From positions 12,042,689 through 12,106,688 of the forward strand of contig OZ023180.1 in assembly GCA_963995505.1 (NCBI GenBank): DNA of 64,000 nt, in the 5' to 3' direction. Both the position numbers and the translations under genes were made by a program. Within the stretch, counting starts at the first letter, position 1. Each line of letters opens with the position of its first letter. Shown here piece after piece: positions 1-9,996 of the stretch. Source of the stretch: Hypericum androsaemum (taxonomy: Eukaryota; Streptophyta; Magnoliopsida; Malpighiales; Hypericaceae). Below the pieces are notes generated by a model. The model did not search any database. It was given only the letters and a program-made list of their open reading frames with translations, and was not told the DNA's origin.

Positions 1-2096
1 GATGGGGAAGAACCCTGAAGTACCGGAGTTCTATTACCAAGGAAACCCGACTTCAAATCCTTAGAACCCGAAGACTTCATGCTCTAAGCCTTTATAGGCA
101 GCACACCTCCTACAGCAACATAGGATGCCCTCCTGACCTCACGCAAAACCTCGTCACCAGTAGGACTCCCACCAACTGTATCTGAACTAGTAGAAACCAA
201 TCCCACCATAATGCTAGTAGAACGAGACCACTCATGACTCGAACTTGGATAGCGGGGTCTAAAAAATCCTCTTTGTTCATGGAGAAAATCAAATTGCCGG
301 TCCCATCACCAAACAATTCTTCCAAACCAAAAGAAGACTCCACGATCATACCAGAAGTGAAAATTTGTCACTGCTCGAAAACACTTCTGAATTCACACCT
401 ACATCAACACCACTCTCCTTCTCAATCGTACCCATAAGGGAACAATTAGCGACCACCAGTTCAAGTGGGCAGCAAGTATTCTTGGCCACCTTCATCAACC
501 TATTCCTGTGCACCAGCCAATTGGTCAACAAACAGAAGAGCTACCACCATCTCAGCAATGTTAGGAACACTCAGAATTTGATCTGCCGTCTTATCATAAA
601 CATGTTCCAACTAATCCTTTCCAAAGGTAGTAACAACCAAAGAAATAGTTGCATCTGAGGCCACTTCCAATATTGCAATCCATCCCTTGCACCTCAGCAT
701 TATTAGAAACAATAGGAACCAAAGCTAAAGAGGTCTCTTCTGCATGATGGTCCTTCTCAATAATCCTTGCAATCATCAACTTTGGATTAACATCCAGTTC
801 AGGCTATGACAAAAAAGGGATCATGGCAAGAGAAGCCCCTTCTACTGCATCACAAGGCATAATAACACCACCCTCCTCACGAAGCACATCAAATGCGTTG
901 GAAGTAGGGACAATCCCCGCCTCAATTACCTCACTCATAAAACTAGAAGTCTATTCCAACATGTCTGCCTCCTTGAAAATATGTAACTTAGAGGAAGTAG
1001 AAGCTTGACTTAAAATATTATCATAATTCTGCTTCCAAACCCTCCTGTCTTTATGCATAACTCTCTTGCCACGAGTAATTTCACATCTTTTTTGGTCACC
1101 AACATCATCATGCGGATGTAGCTTGTGGCATTTTTCTTGCGAATGTACAATGGTCCTGCAGTGAGTACATAAACTAGGCAAATTCTCAAAGATCAAGCTC
1201 ACCAGCCAACTAATATTGGCCAACTCAAACAAAGCTTTGTCACAAGGAGGTTGAGACACATCCACATCAACCAGAACTCATACCGAGGCCCCATTAAATC
1301 TGTTGAGCACAGCAGAGTCCATATGAATGGGATCACCCGCTGTCGCAGCCAAATCAAACACAATATCCTATGCGATATGTTCCATACTAAGTCCCTCGAG
1401 CCTGACCCAACATGGCTTTGAGACTTTAGGCATCACCAATGTACCAATAATCGCTCGTTTGCCAAAGTTCGCACATATTACAGAGCATTCTTCATTCAAA
1501 ACCACAGTAGACATGTCATCTTTAATGATGGGTTTTATGAACGAACCCAGTCTGCATAGGACTTTGCACCGTCTTCTGCTAGACCCTTCTTTGACCGGTG
1601 AAGTGCAACCATGTTGTTCCGATCATCCTGGACAGTCTCAATCAAAGCATCAGACGGTCGTGCATCCTCTGCCAAAGATCCTTCAACCGGGGCATCGGTA
1701 ATGACCTCATCCCCGTCGGGAAGCGAAGGCAAAGAAAAAAGTCTGAACCGAATCACTAGGCATAACCTGCAAGTTGGAAAACACAATAGAACACATCATA
1801 GCCTCCAAACATAAGGACCAATACTACAATAGACCAGGTTGCAACTAAGGGACCCCGGTGAGGCTCGCTTGTGGAGACCATTCTGACAACCCCAGGTTAG
1901 CCTCTGCAGTAGAGGATGGCATAGGACACAACGATGCGGCCCGGGAGACTGCCATAAGTAGCGCCAAAGGATGCAAGGCAACCCTATCCGCAGGGCGAAA
2001 GAGAGGTCCATCCATAGCCAGATATGGAGAGGCCACTGCGATATGTGGGACCGCCGTAGTGATTAAAGACGGAGTGGTGGAAGTCGTCCGTTGATC
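1..2096 (-). pseudogene. LINE (L1-type) ORF1 remnant
   Basis: Minus-strand reading frames between about 1,786 and 590 resemble the ORF1 protein of plant LINEs, a nucleic-acid-binding protein needed for target-primed retrotransposition. In order they show a stretch around 1,500-1,270 of the DUF4283 kind (a G-x-PI-x-D segment, then VLVDVDVSQP), and a CCHC zinc knuckle at 1,128-1,169 (CTHC, then H after four residues, then C after four more). A tail follows down to about 590, and below that the sequence is only stop-ridden debris. The segments lie in nearly the same register but are broken by stops (for example near 1,363 and 945). No endonuclease or reverse transcriptase is visible before the window edge, so ORF2 may continue outside. 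The family call is fairly secure; the exact limits are not. Confidence 0.6.
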
Positions 2097-2129
2097 CTCA
2101 ATCTTCTTGCGAACTCACACGAAGAGAAT

Positions 2130-2411
2130 TTATCTATAGATTAAAATCCTAGCAACATCTATTCTCTCTCTCTTAAAGCTGCTTTCATGCACCAAAACTA
2201 ATTCTCCTATTTTGGTGGCCAGGCGATCGAAGAACACGCTGGACCACGCATGCAGCGCACCGCTTTTCAGGCTTGAATAGGGGGGTTCTATGGTCCATAC
2301 CTTCAAATCGCTTTGCTCCGCAAGAGCTATCAGCAAGGTGTCTCCTCCGAGGGCGCGCAGTTGAGGTGAGTTTATACAAAACTTTAAAAGTTTTTTTATA
2401 ATGTTCTTCAT
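2130..2411 (-). pseudogene. LINE ORF1-like fragment
   Basis: A 93-codon minus-strand frame carries the pattern AW-x3-FF-x3-A-x-KIGELV, then a polar stretch and R-x-DVARILI. This is the layout seen in ORF1-like proteins of plant LINEs. It may be the N-terminal part of the element at 1-2,096 or an older LINE piece next to it. The link is not in frame, so I keep it apart. It is too short to be functional. Confidence 0.35.
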
Positions 2412-3281
2412 TTGGGTTGTTGGGTGTAAATAGGCGACAAGGACTTAGTGATCCATTTTCTGTCAGCCTCTGATGTTTGGTAATCCATCCCCTTCCATTT
2501 TATCCCCTCTCTCCCAGAACAATTCACACAGTGTTCCCTTCCGTTTCTCCTCCCTCCTCAATCCCATCTTTTAGCAAATCCATCCCGGAAACTATCACAC
2601 TAAAAGGAATTAAGTTAAATTAAATTAAAATACAGGCGAGGAGACATGTAGTCTACCAAAGTCTTCAGCGTGGATGACACCGCCCCCTTCTTCAGCTTCC
2701 TCACGTCGCCGCGATCATATGTCTTCTCCTGTAACAACTTCAAATCCCATCCCCTCCCAAGCCGTAACTCTGATATCTTAATTCTGATTTTGCAATTTCT
2801 TACTAATTTCTTTTTGCAAGGTACATTTGAACCTTGTACCTCCTTAGCTTTTATATTGACTATTTTTTGCTAGTTTTCTTCTGGTGTCTTTTGGAATGTA
2901 ACAAATTAGTATTGCAATAGTTCTGCCAACGAAGAACACACCGGCGGTGGGGCTGGTACACAGGTCGTCGGACGACAAGTCGTTGGCGCCATCGGCGTCT
3001 GCAGATGTTTTGAAGGCAATGTTTGCGAGGACAATTTTTTATCTTTCTGATCCATTACTTCCGCGATACTAAAGAAAATAAATAAACAAATTACGGACCG
3101 CTCTTACTTATTTTTTATCAACTTATCCCCAACATCAAACAAGCGCCTGCAAACCACCGATGCCTTTTATAGGGTGAGCCCATCCTTACTTCTCTCTCTT
3201 ATCTTTTCGTTTAATCAGTACTGATTCGATTTAAGCCTCTTAATGAAAAGATTCGTAATCCTCTTGTCGCTTTTTTTGGCT
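2412..3281. other. Spacer with possible gene debris
   Basis: No gene is recognisable. Two GC-richer islands on the plus strand, about 2,640-2,770 and 2,928-3,045, could be exon debris: each has an open frame of 30-40 codons, and the AT-rich stretch between them ends in a plausible AG acceptor before 2,930. I do not recognise either peptide. The remainder is ordinary AT-rich plant spacer up to the copia LTR. Confidence 0.25.
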
Positions 3282-4009
3282 TGGGTTTGGAGCCCGAGGA
3301 CACTCGGGGAATCAATCGAGTCAAGAGTCGAGTAAAAATATTGAGGACATCCTAAGAGTCGGGCGGCTCGTGAGAAGAGCTTGAGGATGATCGGGTCGAG
3401 AAGTGAAGCCGAGGGGGCGAGACGAAGTGAAACAGAGCGGTTGAAGATGACAAGGCGGGCGCCGGGTCATTGGCGGGCACCAATGGGAACCTGGAGTAAG
3501 CCAAATAGTTGGCTTACTCTAACCATCGGGCAGTAGGGTGCACCTGGCGGATGCCTGGTGCTTGTCGGACACCGGGTTGGCCCAGGAATGTTATTTTTCT
3601 TAAACAATTATGCCCCTCCCGACCCAATAATCCTTATAGGGTTTGTGGCACTATAAATATCCATTGTAAGCCTCATTTGAGGTGTTGCCCAAGTGTAGAA
3701 CTCTAGAGAAAGAGTGGAGAAGCCAAAAAAGAGAGTGAGCTCCCAAAGAGTGTGGGAAGCCATAAGTGAGATCATTGCTTGTATGAGTGAGTGAAGTTCT
3801 AAGAGCAAAAATAGTAAAATCTCTCCTGGCTTTGTCGTCCCCGGACGTAGATCATTATGGATTGAATTGGGTGAACAAATACTTGTGTCCCTCCTTCTAC
3901 TTTTCCTTGTCTTTGCGTTTGTTCTTCTTGTGGTGTTCGTGTTTTGCTCGTGTGCTTGTGTGTTTGTTGTGTTGCTTGGGTCCACGGGAAGTGGGTATTT
4001 TCTCCAACA
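3282..4009 (+). repeat. Copia 5' LTR
   Basis: This matches the 3' LTR (13,025 onward) along its length. Shared blocks include the opening GGTTTGGAGCCCGAGGA-like segment, a TATA-like CTATAAATA near 3,651, and the end AAGTGGGT...CCAACA. A block of about 70 bases around 3,460-3,535 is missing from the 3' copy. The exact 5' base is uncertain because the 3' LTR may begin slightly further upstream, near 12,985. Confidence 0.85.
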
Positions 4010-4011
4010 AC

Positions 4012-4029
4012 TGGTATCAGAGCCCAGGT
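4012..4029 (+). other. Copia primer-binding site (initiator Met tRNA)
   Basis: TGGTATCAGAGCCCAGGT sits two bases after the LTR end. TGGTATCAGAGC is the standard plant copia PBS, complementary to the 3' end of initiator methionine tRNA. Confidence 0.92.
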
Positions 4030-4054
4030 TTAGGGCGTGGTGGGAGCAACCACG

Positions 4055-5142
4055 ATGGGTAAAGTGAGATCGCCCGTGGAGAAGTTCAACGGTTTGGATT
4101 ATGGCTTTTGGAAGATGCAAATCAAAGATTACTTGTACAGTAAAGATTTGCACTTGCCACTTAGTGAGAAGAAGCTGGATGATATGAAGGAATAGGAGTG
4201 GAAGCTCCTATACCAGAAAGCAATGAGTGTGGTTCACTTATCCTTGTCTAGGAATGTGGCGTTGCACACAGTGAAGGCAAAGTCTACCAAGAAGATGTTA
4301 GCGACATTGTCCGAGATGTATGAGAAGCCCTCGGCCACCAACAAAGTGCATTTGATGAGGAGATTGTTCAACCTCAAGACGGCGGAGAGTGATTTAGTGG
4401 CCAAGCACTTACATGATTGCCCAATTGAGCTCGGTGAAGATTGACTTTGACAATGAGATACAGTCCCTAATTTTGCTAAGTTCCTTACCTGATAGTTGGT
4501 GTGGCACTATCACGGCAGTGAGTGCCTCGATAAGGAAGATGATAGTTAAGCTAGATGAGGTGAGGGATTTGATCTTGAGTGAAGAGATCTAAAGGAGTGA
4601 ATTCAGAGTAGCCTCGAGTGCAGCCTTAAGTGTGGGCCATAGGAGGTGGTACGAGTCAAAGGGGAGGAAGGACTGTGGTAGGTCAAGATCTAAGCCGAGT
4701 GGTGGATCAAAGAGGGATTTGATCTTGGTACAATGTTGGAAGTGTGAAGAGTATAGCCACTTCCAAAATTAGTGTATGACACCAAAGATGGAGGATGAGT
4801 CGGCCAATACAACGACGGATGACCATGGAGATGTATTGGTCTTGAGCAAGTGGAGTCCATTAGAGGAATGGGTAGTGGATTTGGGAACCTCATTCCACTT
4901 TTGTAGCGATGCGAGGGTGATGAAGAAGTATGTCCTAGGTGACTTTGGCAAGGTTCATCTAGCGAATGGTGAGACTTTGTAAGTTGTGAGCATGGGAGAG
5001 GTGCGAATCAAGACCCCTAATAGATTGTTGTTACAAATGAAGGATGTGAGGCATGTTCCCGGGTTGAGGAGGAACTTGCTATCTGTGGGGCAACTAGTTG
5101 AGGAAGGCTATAAAAAATCACCAAAGGAGCCATGGTGGTGGC
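4055..5142 (+). pseudogene. Copia gag and protease, broken
   Basis: Gag begins at the ATG at 4,055 (MGKVRSPVEKFNGLDYGFWK), a typical copia N-terminus with the W-x-x-(K/M) motif of the UBN2/gag family. A stop occurs near 4,195 and a frameshift near 4,430. The CCHC zinc knuckle is at 4,734-4,775, but a stop codon sits just before its final Cys. The aspartic protease follows near 4,872-4,892 as VVDLGTS, where active family members have D-S/T-G, so the active site is altered. The flap region and the conserved LRRNLLSVGQL segment (about 5,065-5,100) come next. Reading stops abruptly at 5,142, where the gypsy composite is inserted; the pre-integrase motif resumes at 11,433. Confidence 0.85.
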
Positions 5143-6659
5143 TGACAAGGGGTTTTAATGCCCTAAAGCAATAAAGGGAGTAGGGGTGAAAATGTCAAAC
5201 CACGACGAGCGAGTTCAAAATATCCCGAAGAAATGTAAGTAGATTAGGTTGATTATTGTTTGTTTGTTTTTAGGGAAATGGTGAAGCAAGACAAGACAGC
5301 GAGAGAGTTAAACAATAAGAGAAAAATAGGCTAGGCACCCATCAAGTAACCCCTTACGGTTTGATCTCTACTAGTCATATTAAGTCCATGGTGGGCCTAG
5401 GTGAGTCTACAGCATGGTGCTTCTCCAAAAAGTCCTTCACACCACAAAGTAGGGATCTAGGTATCAAGTTGAATCCATGAACACTCCCCTTTCAATGTGG
5501 GTTATCAGTCACACGAGAGTGCACGCATCACCTACAATCTTCCTAGTTCCCAACTCATTAATGTTCTACCTAATAAGCGGCTAGATTCGACCAATTTTCA
5601 CCCTAATAATCACTTCTTTTCTATAGCAAAGGCACCCAATTTTACCCCTAAAAACTATATATTTAAGGGCATTTTTGGTCATTTCTTCAGCTGCTAGGGT
5701 TTGGAGGTGGACTCTCTATACATAGCCCCCCAAACCTCTCATTTTGTAAGCTTGAACACCAAAGACTAAGGCTAGGATTTTTAGAGAGAGAAAACTTATT
5801 GGAGGGAAGGAGCGGATGCAAGGAGCAGGTCGAGCAGCTCTACGATCTTGAGCATTTTCTTCCCTTCTCTTTAAATTTTTTCTTATGAAATTATTTACGT
5901 ACTTATGCATGTTTATTATTAAATGATTACGTGTTAGTAGTTTGCTTTTAGGTTGGGTGCCATAAGGGCACCCCGAATGGTTTGGTTTCGAATGGGCTAA
6001 AATGATTAGGCGTGAAGCGGGTATGGATCTATAATGCATTAGTTTAATGATGACCTTGTAGTAGGACTGAGTGTGGATAACACCTTTCCATTCTATAGGT
6101 TCTTACCAATTGTCCACAGCATAACCCGAAGGACTTCATTGAGAAGAGGGACATGGAGATACCTACCCGAGTGGGCTAGAGGAGATCTAACGTAGTGAGA
6201 CCGGAGAGTCGAATCTAGTAGGCTATTACATGGAACGTTAATGAGGTGGGAACTAGGAGGATTATAGGTGACGCGTGCACTCTCGTGTGACTGATAACCC
6301 ACAGTGAGAGGGGAGTTTTCATGGGTTGCACTTGATACCTAGATCCCGACTTTGTGGTATGAAGGACTTGATTGAGAAGCACCATGCCGTAGACTCACCT
6401 AGGCCAACCATGGACTTAACATACACAGTAAAGACCAAACTGTGAGGGGTTGCTTGATGGGTGCCTGGCCCATTTTTCTCTTATTGTTAAACTCTCTAGT
6501 TGTCTTATCTTGCTTCACCATTTTCCCAAAAATAAACAAAAATAATAATCAACCTAATCTACTTGAATTTCTTTGAGATTTCTTAAACCCTCTCCTCGTG
6601 GTTTGACATTTTCACCCGTACTCTTTTTATTGCTTCGGGGCGTAAAAACTCCCTTGTCA
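5143..6659. repeat. Head-to-head inverted LTR pair (palindrome)
   Basis: The left arm 5,143-5,590 is the 3' end of a gypsy LTR in minus orientation. It starts TGACAAGGGG, like the LTR at 9,997. The right arm 6,208-6,659 is its inverted copy and ends CCCTTGTCA. The 617-bp spacer belongs to the plus-oriented LTR, because it matches the reverse complement of about 10,600-10,930, including the TATA region (CTCTCTATACATAG near 5,711). No PBS follows the right-hand LTR end, so this is not a normal element terminus. Confidence 0.8.
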
Positions 6660-7070
6660 GCTCTACAGTTCTAGGCTTAAACAAGAGAAGGCCCCATTCC
6701 TCCCACAAACACTTTCACAAAAGAGAAGACGGGAGTGTTAGTAGAATACTCCACCCATCCGGAACATATGGGCACCTTATGAACAAGAATTGGAGATAGT
6801 AATCTCCTCATTAGGCTCAAGTTCTATTCAAAAGGTACCACATCAACCCCACAAGTTCACCCACAACTAGAAATTGTGAGTCTAAACAATCAAGGGTGTA
6901 GAAAATCTGTATTTATACACTTTACGCCCGAGGTATGTTCCTCAAACGGTATGGGGTTTGACCATTGACAAAAAATCAAAACTTGAGGGGGTACAAATCG
7001 TAAAAAATGTCCCAAAAGTTGACCTATTTAATAGTGATCTAGACCTAAACATGCAAGTTCCTACATGGAA
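6660..7070 (-). repeat. LTR-like fragment of a different type
   Basis: Read on the minus strand, this follows directly after a long purine tract (7,071-7,089) as an LTR U3 would. It contains a TATA-like GTATAAATAC (minus) near 6,910. It does not match the family LTR at 9,997-11,427. It stops at the inverted LTR junction at 6,659. It could be the original 3' LTR start of a related but distinct family. Confidence 0.4.
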
Positions 7071-7089
7071 CTCCCCCCCTCTCTCACAC
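7071..7089 (-). other. Candidate polypurine tract
   Basis: On the minus strand this is a run of GTGTGAGAGAGGGGGGAG type, preceded by the 'tcattcaagtgtg' context also seen at the other gypsy purine tracts in this window (for example 62,222 and 41,445). It would prime plus-strand synthesis next to a 3' LTR. Confidence 0.6.
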
Positions 7090-7658
7090 TTGAATGACAC
7101 ATTGTCCTAAATGTGAGAGGGTTTACACAACTAAACCGAAAGAAAAGAAGTGCTTTAATGACCACCGTGGTCCAAGAAGTAAAAAAGACATTTCAATCAA
7201 AAACACACATCAAGGCCACCGTGGCCACAATATATGCCAGGATTGAAAACTAAAATTATACAAGCTATAAAACCTTAAAGTGGACGAGGGTTAAGAGAAT
7301 GTCCCTGGTCATGTAGGTTGGGACAAGTAATCAATCCAAGATATATGACAGAGAGCTTCTATGTGCTGCTCACCGATGGATGCTAATTTCTGCCGACCGG
7401 CAGTTTTTGGTTTATCTTGACGCCAAGGTGCTCGGCCCCATGTCCACCATTGCCATCTTCCCAGAACCTAAGATGACATAAAATTGCAACCTACCATCCT
7501 ATAAGAAATCCTACTAGTTTGAGATAAAGTTTTTATTACAAAATTTTGCTAATTTATAGTCTTTAGCTTGACTCATTTCCTCTGAGCTCACTAATTGCCC
7601 GAAAGTGCCCAAGGTGGCACGAAGTCCCAAATGTTTAGTTTTAACCCATTCCGTTCTG
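7090..7658 (-). other. Gypsy non-coding 3' region
   Basis: No coding frame. About 200 bases (7,075-7,265) match 51,890-52,080 in the same orientation, including the phrase for 'gaccaccgtggtc' and the AATCAAAA-CACACAT block. This shows that both belong to one gypsy family whose coding part ends after the protease-like region. Confidence 0.55.
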
Positions 7659-8141
7659 TTAGAAGTCTGACAGTAACACTATTTGTTTGCCTAGTGTTTT
7701 GATTTCGATGGCTGATCTTTCTTGACCACAAGTGGATAGTGGTTCTCCTTCTGAATCGCATGGTGTGGGGCCAAAAAATCTAGTGAAGGTACCTGCATGC
7801 CCATTCTGTCCCATTCCTATGTAAGAATAGAAGGTTGCTTTCTTCGTAGGCTTGGCAAACCCTTCTCCCATTTGAAAGGAGATTTTTCTCTTGTCATCAT
7901 CTATAACTGCCATATAAGAGGTGAGAAATGGTTTCCCAAATAGAGGCACATAAGTTTTGGTGTTCTTCACTTCGACCACCACAAAAGTCATTGTTTTAAC
8001 ATTCCCTCTCAGTCGCACGTCCACCGCGCATGTCACTCTGCATGGAGTTAGTACTGTACCATCGGCTAAAATAAGGGTTGTTTGATACCTCCCCTTCTTT
8101 AATTTTTTGCTATTCGCCTTCATCATTAGTTGAATCGGCAA
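7659..8141 (-). pseudogene. Second retropepsin-like module of the gag-only gypsy family
   Basis: A 160-codon minus-strand frame shows the C-terminal half of a retropepsin fold: an ADG turn (LILADGTVLT), then DVRLRGN, FVVVEV, PLFGKPFL and a final ISFQMGE strand. The D-T/S-G catalytic loop is absent within the frame. The arrangement is the same as at 52,505-52,955. Because a complete retropepsin lies just upstream at 8,278-8,739, this is a second copy in tandem or a diverged duplicate. It might act structurally, or the D-T-G half may simply have been lost. No RT follows it. Known: plant gypsy pol starts with such a protease. Inferred: its duplication. Confidence 0.5.
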
Positions 8142-8277
8142 TCGATTTCACCCTTGAATTCCTTGCAAAGCACTCTCTATCATCAAAAGCTATGGTTTCT
8201 AGTTTTGTCACAAAGTAACTTGTGTATTTTGGCAGGGTGCTATTGCACATCGAGAAAACCTCACTAACTTGATCAAG

Positions 8278-8739
8278 CTAAAGGGTACAAGATTGTCTGT
8301 TAACATCGATCTTGGCTTGGGTATGTGCCAGAAAAGGTCTTCTGAGAATTACCATCTCTTCTACATCATCTGGGTCTTTGATGACCAAGAAATCTAATAG
8401 GATGTGATTCCATCGGACTCCCACCTTGACTTTCATAACTTCTCCTAGAGGAATCGTGAGTGATCTATCAACCATACGAATATTGCTCAGCGAAGGGAGG
8501 AGGAGAGGGGGTTCCTTGAGTTTGTTCCAGAGGGAGTATGTCATGATGTTCACTGAAGATCCTGTATCACAAAATGCTCTATTAATGTCTACTCCTCCTA
8601 ATGTGATTGGAATCACAATTTTTCCAGGATCTTGCGAGGGTTGGTCAGTACTCTGCCTCATCTTCCCCTCGCTCATCATAGAGCATTCTTCTTGTGCTAT
8701 TGCTTTTATGGCTAGTAATGCCCCGTCGTGCTGCTTCAA
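8278..8739 (-). pseudogene. Gypsy retropepsin (protease)
   Basis: A 153-codon minus-strand frame contains the catalytic motif FCDTGSSVNIM (about residues 56-66), then a MVDRS-like strand and flap and a degenerate ILGRPFLA motif (here VILRRPFLAHTQAKIDV). Retropepsin is an aspartic protease that cleaves the gag-pol polyprotein and works as a homodimer. Catalytic D-T-G is present, so this domain itself may be sound, but it is separated from gag and from downstream sequence by stops. It follows gag in the correct order. Confidence 0.8.
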
Positions 8740-9887
8740 GGTTCATCCCACTCGCTCCTATTTGATTTCCTTCGAGCCCTTGGTGGGATGCCAATTGTCC
8801 CTCCACTATTTGTTCTAGGTTGGCCATGCGAGATCCTTGCTGGTTTATGCTTGTCATCACCTCCTTTTGGCTCTAGATCATCAGCTCTATCTTATCTAGC
8901 ATAGTGTCCCATTTTTCTGCCCTTGTCTCCATATTTTCAATCCTTTTGTAAAGTAACCTACTGGGCACCAATCCTTGACCTTGCAGCTTAGGAAGCAAGG
9001 GAGGCCCTGGGTCTGGCACAATAGCTAAGGGATAGTCTTTGCGCGTGTATGCCAAGTTCGGGTGATTGTGAATTCCCGTCTTGTAAGAATTATAACCCTT
9101 ATTGTTTTGATAAGGTTGACGTTGACTCTGTCCCATGTAATGAACTTTTTCCACCCTTTCTTGGCAGTCCTTAGCTTCATGCCCATCTTCTCCACAGTCC
9201 TCACACTTGATTTGGACACATCCCACTTTCCTCACTTATTGATGGTTGTCCTCCTATTGCCTTTCCAATGCAGCTACTTTGGCCTAAAGTTGGACCACCA
9301 AGTCTCTCTTTGCTCCACTTATCTGAGGTCGTGGAGGGTGGAGGTCACATTTACTCGAGCAAGCTGAGGTAGAGGAGGATATCTCTTCAAGAATTCACAT
9401 ACCATACTCGTGCTTTTCCTAGCAAAGTGAAAGGAAAAAGGCATAGCTTAATATCATCTTCAAAAATTCCCTGGAACTTGAAAGTGTCGCATATAGCATT
9501 GAAGCAAGAGAGGTGGTCCCGTGGGTCCTCCCTGGCCTCTCCTCTAAATTCAAGAGATATAGTAAGTGAACTGAGAATGCCAAATGGAATAGAAAAATTT
9601 ATAGTATCCACGCTCGGATATGGTACACCTGAGGTTAGACCATCAGCCGTCAATCTAGCAAAGTCCGTGAAGGGGACATCATCCTCCTCAAAGTGTGGAG
9701 CACCCTTTCCAGGCGCTCCACTGGGTACTTCCTCTAAGTTAATCTTATGCTTCATGCATCTTTCTCTCCTCAAGGTTTGCTCAATCACCCCAATATATTG
9801 TGCTAGTTCCCTCAAATCAGTGCATGACCCCGAAGAGCGCATTCGTGGCATATAAAAGCAAGTACCTGTGAGAGGAGGAGAGCACAC
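8645..9887 (-). pseudogene. Gypsy gag polyprotein (Athila/Tat-like)
   Basis: The N-terminal part (9,887-9,387) contains the retrotransposon gag core: EDPRDHLSCFNAICDTFKF, then LCLFPFTLLGKARVWY, a signature of Athila/Tat gag proteins that form the virus-like particle. After a break, a CCHC zinc knuckle (CEDCGEDGHEAKDC) lies at about 9,208-9,167; it binds element RNA. A Gln-rich linker follows to 8,645. At least two frame breaks separate the segments. The start at 9,887 leaves about 100 bases of leader after the PBS, which is short but plausible; the true start could be internal. Confidence 0.82.
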
Positions 9888-9980
9888 ACACTAAGATTAA
9901 ACTAAAGCAAGTGATATAAACTAAAAACAACCTAAACTAAAACATAAATTAACTAGGGTGCCTTATTAAATGCTGCTCAC

Positions 9981-9996
9981 TGGCAACGGCTCCAAT
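9981..9996 (-). other. Gypsy PBS (tRNA-Asp type)
   Basis: On the minus strand ATTGGAGCCGTTGCCA follows directly after the LTR end (TTGTCA). TGGCGCCGTTGCC is the PBS known from Athila and relatives (tRNA-Asp). One position differs here (A for C). Confidence 0.8.

Noticed and set aside
4012..4029. tRNA-like sequence
   Set aside because: Only the 18-base complement of the initiator tRNA 3' end is present, directly after an LTR. It is a PBS, not a tRNA gene.
3608..4153. 181-codon minus-strand frame
   Set aside because: It is antisense to the copia LTR and gag start, crosses the LTR boundary, and shows no motif.
9427..9855. 142-codon plus-strand frame
   Set aside because: Exact antisense shadow of the gypsy gag core, which carries the real motifs on the minus strand.
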